From: Chamaecyparis obtusa
Lineage: Eukaryota; Streptophyta; Pinopsida; Cupressales; Cupressaceae
Assembly (NCBI GenBank): GCA_027943335.1
Contig: BSBK01006432.1
Location: 592,001-656,000, forward strand
DNA length: 64,000 nt
Reading direction: 5' to 3'
Each line of letters opens with the position of its first letter. Within the stretch, counting starts at the first letter, position 1. Shown one piece after another: positions 49,607 through 60,595 of this stretch. The position numbers and the translations under genes were made by a program. Below the pieces are notes generated by a model that had not been told where the DNA came from, did no database searches, and saw only the letters and a list, made by a program, of their open reading frames with translations.

Positions 49607-51017
49607 AAGTTTAAGTGTGATATATCGTTGGAAAGGTCTTTCTGAGCCTAATCCAACCATGATGGTTTTATTTTCAGATTTTATCATTTTATCAGTTATT
49701 TTTGCAGATTATCTAATTTTTTTTCATGTACTAATCATTGTTAGATTTTGGATTTTGATTCTCCTAATTCTTGTTGGTCTAACAAGTTGTGGTTGTAGGT
49801 GCTTCTTGCTTGAAATTTGCTAAAATCGCTTGTCAAAGAGGGCTACTAATGGTTTTTGGGGCTGCCCTAAGCATAAAAACAAAATCAAGTGCTTGTTTAA
49901 TTGCTTTCTTTATTAAGTGCGGCATATACTAGCTGTTTCCTTTCATAGGCACTTAATACCTTGTTGTAGAAATTTTGAGGTGGTAGGAGAGTATGCTCTT
50001 CACCCTTGTGGTGAAATAGAAATCTTGACCCATCTTGGGATTTTGAAAGCAAGGGGGTAATTAAATCTTTGCTTGGTGTGTTTGGGAGAAATTTTTGGGA
50101 TAGGGTAGTATGCTCTTCACCCTTGTGGTGAACCAAAAACCTTGAACCTCAAAAATCATCCATTCTTTGTTTAGTATAGGATCCTTTAGCGGGCCTGCTC
50201 TTGAGCAATCAAGAGGAACAACCCAAGTGGGGACAACTTTGTCCTCATTTTCCTTGGTGGCGGGTGATTCCAACTCACTATAATCTCAAGGTTATCGAGG
50301 ACACAAAACCTTGGTAGACATAATACTTGTCTTTGCTTGATGTTAGTAGCTCATGGGATTATGGCCATGGGGAAAGCATTGAGCAAGAATGCTTAAGGTA
50401 CTCTTGAGGCCGCGAGGTCCTAGTCCTTTATGAGGAGCAAGAGGGGTGCTATGAATGGAAGCCCTTACTATGAACCATTAGATAGAGGCCACCTTATTTT
50501 AGCCACTTAGCTTCTTGGTGCAAGGATTGATCCAAGTGGACTTACCCAGATCACCCCAAGAAACTCACCATATGTGTTCCTTTGGTTGTGTTTTTGACAC
50601 TTCCATGACAACGCCAATATCTCTTGTGGGCAACCACTTGGTATGAGGCAAGGGAGCATCAAGTTGTGGGCCACATTGCTAAGTAATGAGCCTTGTCCTT
50701 CTAGGTAGTAATTGCTTGAATTGTCTTCGATTGTGCTATACCAGTGTAAACATCCTCAACATTCAAACAAATGGTAGCATTCATAAGGCTCTCTATTTTG
50801 ATATCACAAGTGCTTGTCTTGGCAAGGTTTCTTTTGCCCTTGTTTCAAGTGTTCTATGACATGTTTGATCTTATATTGTTTGCAAACCTATCTCTTATCT
50901 ACTGTTACTGCTTGTCAAACTAAGAAATTGCACTATCCAACCTTTGAACTTGATCAAAACACTTCAAAACTGAGACTTTTATGTTCATTAGTAAAAAAGT
51001 CATACAAATCTACAATA
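49607..51017 (+). other. Tat-D 5' leader with two identical hairpins
   Basis: Noncoding leader. The 17-nt hairpin TTCACCCTTGTGGTGAA (6-bp stem, 5-nt loop) occurs at 49999-50015 and again at 50116-50132, each in a longer shared context of about 25 bp. It could be an RNA signal, for example for packaging. No ORF supported. Confidence 0.5.
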
Positions 51018-51190
51018 GTATCGCGTGCCTTACTGAGAAATATCGCGCGATAGTTTGAGCCTACTATCTATCGCTTGCTTTGTCTGAAGTCTGTCGCTCT
51101 AGTATATTGAGGTCTATCACCTAGTTTAAGGCGAAGTATCACCTGACTGAGAAATATCACCCTGTCTGCCTAGAAAGTGTCACCCAGAAT
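51018..51190. repeat. Second TATCGCGCGATA array, before the Tat-D gag
   Basis: The same 12-bp palindrome at 51041-51052 with about seven weaker copies (TATCGCGTGCC, TATCGCTTGC, TGTCGCTC, TATCACCTGA, TGTCACCC) spaced 15-30 bp. With 49374-49606 it brackets the leader. Confidence 0.65.
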
Positions 51191-51589
51191 CTTTTTGCTA
51201 TCTTGTTGTTGTTGCAATCTGGGGTTGCTAAACTTGCACTTTAACCTATCATAGAGTGTCTTTTTCTGTTCTTACCTAAAGCTGGCTTGTTGCCTACATG
51301 CTTAGATTTGTTCTAGACTGAAAAAAAAATGGGCTAAAACTATTGGATTTGAGCTTAACAAATGCTACTCTTGATCACTTGTCGCATCACGGTTACCTCT
51401 CTAGCTACTTGCTTATTGAGCTTCTTGCTCGCTGCTTGGCTTTAGTCAATTGATTGCTGTAAGTGCTTGAGCACTTTTGACGAGCCATCTCTCTATTGTT
51501 CTACTTTGACAAGTGATCTTTATTAGCTTTTCTTATCTCAAATCTGAGAAACTTTTTCTCATTCTATTAGTCAACCAACATCTCTTTTC

Positions 51590-53140
51590 ATGCCGGTTAC
51601 AACTCGGTCTCAATTTGAATAGGAGAGTCATCCTCTGTTCAATTATACACAGTTACCTTCTCCAACTAGATGCTCACAAGCACCCATTAGCAACAACAGT
51701 TCTAGTTCTAACCAATCTGAGGATTCTAAGGCTACCCCGTGGTACAAAGGAGGTTTCCTCTTTTCCGCATTCAAGACCCCCAACAACACAGATAGTGTCT
51801 CACTCACTTTGACTGAACAAGAAAAATTTCAACGCTTGCAAGAACATTTTGAGCATAAAGATAATCAAGCACGCTTAGACAAAGAACATAATCAACAAAG
51901 GATGGATGCTGCTAGATGTATGACTTATAGAGGAATGTCTTATGAGAAACCTGAGACTAGTAACTATGAGCATAGACCTCTTTTTAATGGCAACAATGGC
52001 AACGACACGCCACCAAGATCTCCTCCAAGAACCACTTTTGGTATGCCTTCTTCACCTCCTAGACCTCCTCCCTCTCAACATGAGGCAGAGGCTGATGATG
52101 AGATTTCTAGTGAGGATCTTATGAGATTTGAACAAGATGTGGTCTCCCAACGGATGATGCATAAGCTTTTAGAGTGTAATGGTGATCAATATTTTCAATA
52201 TATGACTTCAAGAGGATACTAGCTTCCTCCCGGCTATGATGTCAGACAAATTGTCCAACAAAGAGTACCAACTAAATTGGAAGTCCTTCAGGAAGAATTG
52301 CATCGGACAAATCAATGCCTTACCCAAATGGCATTAGAAAGAGAGCCTCCAAAGGTCTCTTTTGTAGAATCAATTTGTGCTCTTCCTTTTGATAAAAGTC
52401 TATACATGGCCCCATTTCCTAGGGATATTGAGGCTCCCAAATATGACAAGTATGATGGAAATGGTGACCCCCATGACCATGTGCGTCACTTTTACACTCT
52501 TAGCATGGACTTTCTTCATGAAGACACATTTCTGCTACGATTATTCCCTCAAAGCTTAAGAGGACAAGCTTTAGAATGGTTTGCAAAGTTGACACCTCCT
52601 TTGAAGACTTTTGATGAGTTGGCTATGCGCTTCACACAACATTATTCTTACAACATCCAACAACCTATCACCATGATAGATCTCAGTAATTTAAGACAAC
52701 ATCAAGGTGAGCCATTTGCAACTTACTTACAACATTGGAGGTCATTGTATTCTAGATATCCTTGTCCGCTACCTGAAAGAGAAAAGATTGACATTTTCAT
52801 CAACACACTTGTGCCTGAGCTATTTTATGATCTAAGGAAGCAACTATTCTCCTCTTTCAATGACATGGTTGAAAGTGCATATCGAATTGAGGATGTAGCT
52901 ATAAGAAAAGGGGATATTGTTATTAATAAAGATGCTAAAGGCAATGGCAAAGACATGAACAAACCTTGGAATAAGAACAAGTATGTTGTTAATGATGGGG
53001 TTGTTGATGCTCCTAAAGTTAAAGAGCCCGCTTTCAATCTCTCCAATGCTATCTATGCAGCAAAACAACAAGAAGCTGGCAATGCTCACAATGCTCCTAA
53101 ACCTCAATATGCAGATAAGCCTAAGAAGTCATTTTGAAAG
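51590..53140 (+). pseudogene. Tat-D Gag
   Basis: Starts MPVTTRSQFE at 51590. TAG at 51620 and TAG at 52220 interrupt a frame that is otherwise open to 53135. A Pro-rich part (52000-52080) is followed by the capsid domain (LPFDKSLYMAPFPRDIEAPK, LRGQALEWFAKL, FATYLQHWRSLYSRYP) at about 52370-52920. Well preserved compared with other ORFs here. Same family as the Tat-B Gag. Confidence 0.88.
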
Positions 53141-54333
53141 TGAGTCTATACCAAGTTGGCAAAACCTTATGATGTGATCCTTAAGACTTTGGTTGACAAT
53201 GGATATCTTACGCTTCCTGATAAACCTGGTAACTAGGATCCAATAAATAAGCCAGATTGGTGGAGAGAGGATCATTACTGCCATTATCACAGAAATAAGG
53301 GACATCCGACAGATAATTTTTTTAGGCTTAAGGATGATATTCAAGACCTCATTGATAACAACACAATCTCCACTGATGGCTTAACTAAAAATTCTGATCA
53401 CACAGTTTTCAAAGATCCTCTACCTAAGCATGATAAGGGGGAAACCTCTCAAACACATAAGAAGAATCATGATGCAAAGATCAATTACATGTATCCTTCT
53501 AATACGCTTGTGATTAACATGGTAGAGCCCATTGAGAGTGTTCTAATGTTGAGGTCTCAAGATGATAATAACACCAATCATGGTAAGCCAAAGTTAGTCT
53601 TGCAAACATGTGGTAGTTCATCTTCCCGAAGTGAGACACTGAATGCTGTTACTAGGGGGCAAGCCGAGATTGTCCTTAAAACTACACAAGATCCCAAGCA
53701 AGCTTTGCCTTCCAAACAAGTGGCTCCTTCAGCCACCCCTAGCTATGATCTTGTCCAACATTTGCAAAAGACACCAGCACAGATATCTATCCTTGAGTTG
53801 CTTCGGTTATCCCCTTCGCATAGAGAGATTCTTGATGAGGCTTTACATACAACATGTGTTCCCAATGACATTGACCCAGATCAATTTCAGGCTATGGTCA
53901 ACCACATTTCATCTCTGCTATCTCTCTCCTTTTCTACAAAAGATGACATATCTATTGCTCACCCGCATAATCTAGCTTTACACATTGAAGTTCTAGTCTA
54001 CAATACCCGAGTCCATCGAGTCCTAATAGACAATGGTGCAGGGTTAAATATTGTTTCTTTTATGTCATACAACAATTGGGTTTGTCAGAATTTTCTATGC
54101 ATTCTAAGAAGAAGATTACTATAAAAGCTTATGATGAAGTGGAAAGATCTTCTAAAGGTCTTGTCACGCTGCCTGTTCGAGTGGGCCCTATCACGAAAGA
54201 TATTAGTTTCCAAGTATTGGACATCCCACTCACATATAACATTCTTTTGGGTCATCCTTGGATCCATGACATGTAGGCTGTTCCTTCCACTTATCCTCAG
54301 TGCGTTAAATTTCTGTACAATGGCACTGAAGTT
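53141..54333 (+). pseudogene. Tat-D Gag-Pro segment and protease
   Basis: Contains YCHYHRNKGHPTDNFFRLK (near 53280), AQISILELLRLSPSH (near 53775) and the protease motif VLIDNGAGLNIVS (near 54020). A frameshift near 54070-54090 lies just after the protease motif; the downstream part (VTLPVRVGPITKDISFQVL, LLGHPWIHDM) continues in another frame. Confidence 0.8.
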
Positions 54334-55944
54334 GTGATTCCTGGAGACCATACTATTGCTATTAATGCTCTTGCTGCTGCTGAAAAATTTGTTCCTCATA
54401 ATGAACCTTATGTTGATCCTAGTACATCTCTAGTTGCTGTTGAGAAATCACTTAAGATGATGAGCCTTGGTATGGGTGAATATACACTGGGTTCCTTTGC
54501 TTCTATACCTATTTCTCCTAGGTCATATGGGAAACCTTCTGATCAGATGAAGCCTTCCACTTCTGCTATGGTGATCTTTGATACTTTTATTCCTTCACCC
54601 ATTCCTTTAGAAGTAGAAAGAGAAGAACAAGCTGTTCAAGATTGGATCTATAGAGAGGATTCTAGAAATACTCCCATGCTTAGTAATTTAGACACGGATA
54701 CAGATGAGTCACCACTACACACTATGGCTCAAATGGGAGATGATCTTCCTTCTACTTCACTTCTTTGGGGAGAAGAATGTATATCTACTGATGATATGGC
54801 TGAGGCCTCTATGTCTAGAACCTATGTACCTAAAGAATCATTGAACTATGATAGACAACATCGCAACATTGCATGACTACTACAAAGAGGTGATCTCTCA
54901 CATAATGACATGAGTATCTTTACTTCTCGGCATCTTAAACCTCTTCCAGAAGATCCTCCCATGATAGATATGGATGTTGATGTAGTTTATACCTCTTGTA
55001 ACCCACTCGACGTAGTTGATGAGTCTCATGCAGGGTCTGATGAGTTTGTTCCCCGTATTGCCTTAGTGGACTACGTTGGTCCTTCTATGATGAATCTAGA
55101 TCTAGCTACTTTTGGAGCCTACCCTATAGGATCAACCCCTCTTGTCACCAGAGATGACACCTCTCACATAAATGTTGTTGAACCAGTCACTTCATTTCAT
55201 CTCGCATCAACACCTGTTACTTCTTCCACCAGCGAACTAGCAACAAAAAAGATTGAATCAGCAATCAAATATCACAGTCATCAAGTCAAAAGAAAAGAGC
55301 AATGGTCGGATGGTGAAAACCACATTGTGGCAGTATCCGAACCTAAGAAAAGTAAAAATAAAAATCTGCTCAAAAATAATGATTCTCAAATAAAAGATGA
55401 CAAGATGATTCTCTACAAAAAAATGGTGCACTACTTCAAGCATGATCTCATATCTGGTATACTTCAACCCATTCCTAAAGATGAGAACAAAGTTGCTAAT
55501 GCCTTGGTTACTTCAACATCCATCTTACAAATGAAAAAGCATAAATTTTGCTTCAAGTTCCTGGTGGACGAATTACGCTAGCCTGCTCACAAATCTTACA
55601 ATCCTACCATCTTTTCATATCTTCCACCTCATATTCCTCCTACAAATCCACCACTCCATTCTTCCCACCATCCCTTACACTTTGCCTTTGTCTCTGGTGA
55701 CTTGTATAGGAAGGGTCTAGACGGAACTCTCCTTAGGTGTCTAGAAATAGAGGAGTCAGAAAAAGTGCTAGCTAAAATCCATAATGGCATATGTGGATCA
55801 CATTTTAACTATCCTCCACTAGCTCAGACATTGCTTAGGGCTGGTTATTATTGGTTGAATTGGTTGAGACCTCCTATCATCACAACTGTAGCATTTGGGC
55901 CTGGGGCCTATCAGTTCTCTACATCAGAGGAAGCATATTCTTGA
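54334..55944 (+). pseudogene. Tat-D remnant pol: linker, RNase H tail, integrase zinc arm
   Basis: After the linker (GEYTLGSFASIPISPRSYGK, near 54475) the sequence passes from a pre-RT segment (ENHIVAVSEP, near 55320) straight to the end of RNase H (NNDSQIKDDKMILYKKM, near 55375). The whole RT is therefore deleted. The integrase zinc arm (KIHNGICGSHFNYPPLAQTL) follows, then a jump from RAGYYW (near 55845) to the integrase C-terminal end (GPGAYQFSTSEE, near 55905), so the catalytic core is deleted too. Confidence 0.75.
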
Positions 55945-57843
55945 TGCCCGTTTCTATCTGGGGCATTCTTTGTACATACTTTATTGATCTTGAAAAAATA
56001 CCAAAAAAATTGATATATGATGCTGAAAAAATCCTAAAAAGCATATAAAGTCCTGAAAAAATACAAAAAAATAAAAAATTCAAAAAATCAAAAAAAATTT
56101 GAAAAAGTGCCTTGGTGAAAACCTGGAAACAGGCACCTTGGTAGCAAAAATACAAAAAAAATTTATAAAAAGTCCTGAAAAAATTGCAATAAATCTATCA
56201 AGTGGTGAAAACCTAGAAATAGGCGCTGCTTGAGACCCTCTACACCTATGTCTATCAGTCTTGCGTGGCACTCCTTTGCTCCACTTCTCGCTTTGCCTCT
56301 CCTAGCTTGGAATTGATTCTTGTCTTAGTCTAGGGGGCATACGTTGTTTTGAGCTTATCTTGGGTCTCTTTGTGCATCTGGGTTTCTTAGGCATCTCAAA
56401 AATGGTGTTTTTCAACACCACCCCAACTATTTTTTTCAACACTACCCTAGCGTCGAGTGTTTCTTGACACTTATCAGATATCCTACCCGCAGTCTAGTAT
56501 GATATGATATTTCTCATTTGCAGATGCAATACTCAAAGTTTGACTCTCTATGACCTACACACACGCACTTAACTTGCTGAGATTTGTTTGATTTTATTTC
56601 TTTGCATGCTGTCTATGATGATTTCTTTGCTTAGTGTTCTCCCCCTATGATTGTTTTCGATGATGCATACCTAGAAGACTGAGGGAATGAGAACATATTT
56701 TATTGCTTTTTCCGTTTGTGGGTATATTTTGTTGATCCTAACTATCATGAGCATTTATGCTGGTCTTATTGACACATTGGGATCTACAAGGTATTATCCT
56801 TAACTATTTCGCAAGTGCATGCTTATAGTCATCTTGACTTTCTTGTGTCTCGATGTGAGCATAATCTTGCTATATCAAACTTAGGTAATCTCACTGCACT
56901 AGTCATCTTGACCTACATGTCTCTGATGCCTAGGTGGGATTCCCACATTTCTATCTAATATAGATCATATTCATATCCATGTAGTTATGCTAGTGTGTAT
57001 TGTCTGATCTTGCGATGCTACCAATAATGCTCGATGATGATAATTAGATGTCTATTGGCTTCGTAACCTTGCAAGTAAACCACTTTTCATGTAGCTTGCA
57101 TTCTTAAGTTCATGTTAGTTAGTTTTGCATCTTGCATATGGAGAGAGCTCTTCTTTTCATCTTATGTGGACTTGTTAATCAACTGCACTCCCCTTTCGCT
57201 TCTTCCCAATCATGTCTTCCGCTTCTTGTCTTTCATATCCCATCATTTTCCTTTCATTTCGAGATTGAAACCGAAATCCAAGTTCACCTTGATCACCAAA
57301 ATCACCTTTTCCCCTTCTTTCACGCAGTTGGCTAACCTTTTGAGGCCTGATCCTTCGATCTTCACTGGGGCATTCTTCACCTCTTCATCTCCATCTCTTT
57401 CAAACTTCTAGTCTTTCATTCACTTTCAATCTCAAGTTCAAATTCTTCCCCCTCCATGGTGTTTTCGGGTTGAGGGACCGCTTGGTTCGTGCCCTGTGTC
57501 CCATGTGTGGGGCATACCTTCACTGCTTGATGGTTGTTCTATTCTCTTCAGCTTCGATTATGATTTCTAGTGATTTGATCATGTCTCTCTTGCTTCTGCA
57601 TTCCCTCTACCTGAATTTTGCTTTTGATCCCAAGGGGGTAGACACATCATATCTTATTGGCTATCTCTTTCCTAAGTGTTCAGTACTGTCGCTACCAGGC
57701 TGACCATGTAGGATTTTCTATCTCTCTGCACTTCATTCTTTGGAGTCAGATCGCTATTTTCTTGCCTTCTTGGCTATCTACTTGCCTTCTTGGCTGATCT
57801 ATTCTTTGACGTAATGTGTTCCCAGATCGATCACACATTAGTC
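55945..57843 (+). other. Tat-D 3' untranslated region
   Basis: About 1.9 kb. It opens with an A-rich block (55985-56235) holding two copies of a short element, GTGAAAACCTGGAAACAGGC (near 56117) and its variant GTGAAAACCTAGAAATAGGC (near 56204). The rest is noncoding; small ORFs near 57112-57700 have no family match that I recognise. Confidence 0.5.
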
Positions 57844-57856
57844 AAAGAGGGGCAAA
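57844..57856 (+). other. Tat-D polypurine tract
   Basis: AAAGAGGGGCAAA directly before TGTATACACC. Confidence 0.8.
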
Positions 57857-59234
57857 TGTATACACCTAAAAATGGTCACCTAGACTATTAGCCCCTTTTG
57901 CTAAATCATAAATTGCTTGTTCTTGATCAAATCCTAGTTCTATCATTTATTTGATTATTTTCTATGGGCTAACCATTTTATGCTAAGTTTTTATTTATTT
58001 AAAAGGAATATTTCCTCCCCTTTTATTAAATAAAAATCCCCCACTTTTCCTCTTATCCTAAGTTCCACAAATAAAGCATTATTCTTATTTTATAAAAAGG
58101 GAAAAAGCACTTTTTGTCTCATATGGACACACAAGTCAACTCTTATTTTCTCATTGGAGGATATTTGTGCACATGGATTGCTCCTCTTTCAAGCTCCACC
58201 GTTGATTAAATCTTTTGCCTCTTAATCCCCATGGTCCATTCCTTTGCAATTCCTTTAAAAGGAGAGCTCTCTTCTTCATTCAAAATCCCCAACTTTTTAT
58301 GCTAACTTTATGCTGCAGGACTTCTAGGTCACTTTGGAGCTTTTGAAGATTTGGAGCATTCTTAGCATCTACATCTCATTCTTGCATTCTTAGCTTAGCT
58401 TCATATTTATGCTTTCTTAGATTAGCTTCATTTCTATGCTCTAGATTAGCTCACATAGATTAATTAGCTTGGGTTGTAATACTTGCATATTTCCTTTCAT
58501 AGCTTAGCTTGCATTTCCATTTCTAGCATAGCATTGCATTGCATTTTCATTCTTGATTCTTGAGGATATTGACATTTTTGCCCTTGTCTTCATTGAATCT
58601 CCCATTGCATGGTTTACTAGCAAGGTTATAAGCTAAATAGCTCTAGCTGAGAGCATTCTTAAAACCCTTGCACTCCATGCCTAGGGAGCTATGGATCGAT
58701 TTGTGAGGGCTCATTCTTGAGTTTCCTTGCATGTAATGATCCATAGAAGTGTGACACATTTATAGCACACATTTTCTGCAGGACTTCTAGGTCACTTTGG
58801 AGCTTTTGAAGATTTGGAGCATTCTTAGCATCTACATCTCATTCTTGCATTCTTAGCTTAGCTTCATATTTATGCTTTCTTAGATTAGCTTCATTTCTAT
58901 GCTCTAGATTAGCTCACATAGATTAATTAGCTTGGGTTGTAATACTTGCATATTTCCTTTCATAGCTTAGCTTGCATTTCCATTTCTAGCATAACATTGC
59001 ATTGCATTTTCATTCTTGATTCTTGAGGATATTGGCATTTTTGCCCTTGTCTTCATTGAATCTCCCATTGCATGGTTTACTAGCAAGGTTATAAGCTAAA
59101 TAGCTCTAGCTGAGAGCATTCTTAAAACTCTTGCACTCCATGCCTAGGGAGCTATGGATCGATTTGTGAGGGCTCATTCTTGAGTTTCCTTGCATGTAAT
59201 GATCCATAGAAGTGTGACACATTTATAGCACACA
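57857..59234 (+). repeat. Tat-D 3' LTR with internal tandem duplication
   Basis: 1,378 bp. A unit of 459 bp (58313-58771, from CTGCAGGACTTC to GCACACA) is repeated at 58776-59234 after a TTTT joint. The 5' LTR has one unit. The unit covers the LTR part after the probable TATA region (TTTAAAAGG near 58254), so mostly R and U5. Confidence 0.92.
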
Positions 59235-59240
59235 CATACA

Positions 59241-59362
59241 ACTCCATAGTATCTATATACACCATATCTAAGCTCATATGAGCTCATTCCTCAGAATCAA
59301 GGGTTGGATATAATCTATTCTCTTCATCCAATGCTCCCCCTAAGGCCATGCTCGGTCTTCTA
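59241..59362 (-). other. A-prime spacer between gag and ORF2, right part
   Basis: Noncoding; joins to 12396-12694 when the nested block is removed. ACTCC at 59241-59245 is the right side of the Tat-B target duplication. Confidence 0.5.
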
Positions 59363-60536
59363 GGTTGATGTAGCAATGTTAACATCATGTAAAGACACAA
59401 TAGCATCTACTGTCTCTCCTTGAACCAATGCCTTGTTGAAATATTTTACCTTCCATATCTTACCATCATCTTCATCTAATAGTTTCTTGAAATGATTCTT
59501 GAATTCATCCATGTATTCACCAATACTTTTACCACTATCACCAATATTTTTCTTTATAGCCATAGGAGGTGGTCCTCTTCTTTTGTCCATTCTATTATAC
59601 CTGCAAAACTTTGCTATATGTCCTAGGTTGTTGCATTTGTAACATGTAGGTAGTCTTCTGCCCCGATTAACCTACAATTTACAAAACCTTGTAGTATTCC
59701 CAAGGTTATTTCATTTGTAGCATGTGATCTTGGCTGCTAATTCTTATTTGATGTAATTTTTCCTTTTTCTTGACTAATTAGGTTTCCTACATTTTGCTTT
59801 CTTGTGTCCATATGCATAATAGTTATAACAATAACCAGTAAAGGGTCTGAAAGGGCCTTTACCTCTACAATCTCTTTTCATGTGTCCAACTTTGTTTCAT
59901 CCAAAGCATCTACCTTTGAAAGGTCTGATCTGATCTTTAGGCTCTTCAAAAGTGGATCTATCTTCAGTCTTTGCTTCATGTGATTCTTCATGAGTCTTAG
60001 AACATTATCCTTCATTGTGTCTAATTCCAATCATATCTCCTTTAGGTTTCTGTCTCTCTCTTTGTTCATCAATCTTATCATTGCTCATATGTAATTTCTC
60101 AATGTGTAACTTGGCTTGAGTGAGTCCACCTTTAATGATCTGATTGTATTTCTCTAATTCTAAGCATTTATCCTTGTAGTGATCAAGTTCAATTTGCATT
60201 TCTCCTATCTGCATGTTCACTCCTTTTAGATTCTCTTCAACTTTGTATCTTGCATCCTTTTCATGTTGAATCTCTTTAATCATCAAAAGATTGATTTGTT
60301 CTTTTTCTTGCTCAAGCTTCTTTACTTGGTCTGATGTATCATTGTCTGAATCCTCCTTGATATTTTCCATAAGGTCTTGTCTCTGATTTCTTGAAAGTTC
60401 AAGCCGTTCCTTTAATTTCTTGATAAAACCTTCTGCTCTTCTTAATGTCAATTTCAATTCACCATTTCTTAGCCTTTTCTTTGTCCAGGTCATCAAGTGT
60501 CACTTCAAAGTTCTCTTGCAAACTTTCTGAATCCAT
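59363..60536 (-). pseudogene. Gag-like coiled-coil and zinc-knuckle protein of A-prime
   Basis: Start MDSESLQENFEV at 60536, 45 bases after the primer site. After a frameshift near 60470-60490 one frame continues to 59363. Residues ~20-180 are charged heptads, probably coiled coil. Four CCHC knuckles follow (59930-59620): the last, CYKCNNLGHIAKFC, is intact; the others carry stops or lost Cys/His. The C-terminal part (GEYMDEFKNHFKKLL) is of unknown kind. No capsid domain is recognisable before the knuckles, as in element A. Confidence 0.7.
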
Positions 60537-60580
60537 TATGATCTCCCTTAAGCTGTTAGACTTTCTCTCCAAGGGCCAAT

Positions 60581-60593
60581 AGCTCTGATACCA
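60581..60593 (-). other. A-prime primer binding site
   Basis: Minus strand TGGTATCAGAGCT just after the 5' LTR; initiator methionine tRNA type, intact. Confidence 0.85.
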
Positions 60594-60595
60594 AT

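Larger units (their letters stand above)
48343..59234 (+). mobile_element. Tat-D: deletion derivative of a Tat-like Ty3/gypsy element
   Basis: 10,892 bp, perfect duplication CATAC (48338-48342 and 59235-59239), LTRs of 914 and 1,378 bp, primer site, gag and protease, but no reverse transcriptase and no integrase core. LTR starts (TGTATACAC) and gag-pro sequence are related to Tat-B. It would have needed enzymes from a relative to move. The 3' LTR is longer because 459 bp are duplicated in tandem. Confidence 0.92.

Noticed and set aside
49316..49687. Minus-strand 123-codon ORF with repeating RAI/GDI units
   Set aside because: The protein repetition is a by-product of the TATCGC DNA motif array; no start context or family support.
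57112..57703. Ser/Phe-rich ORFs at the end of the Tat-D 3' region
   Set aside because: No recognisable domain, several overlapping frames of similar length, and no relation to Tat-B; treated as noncoding.
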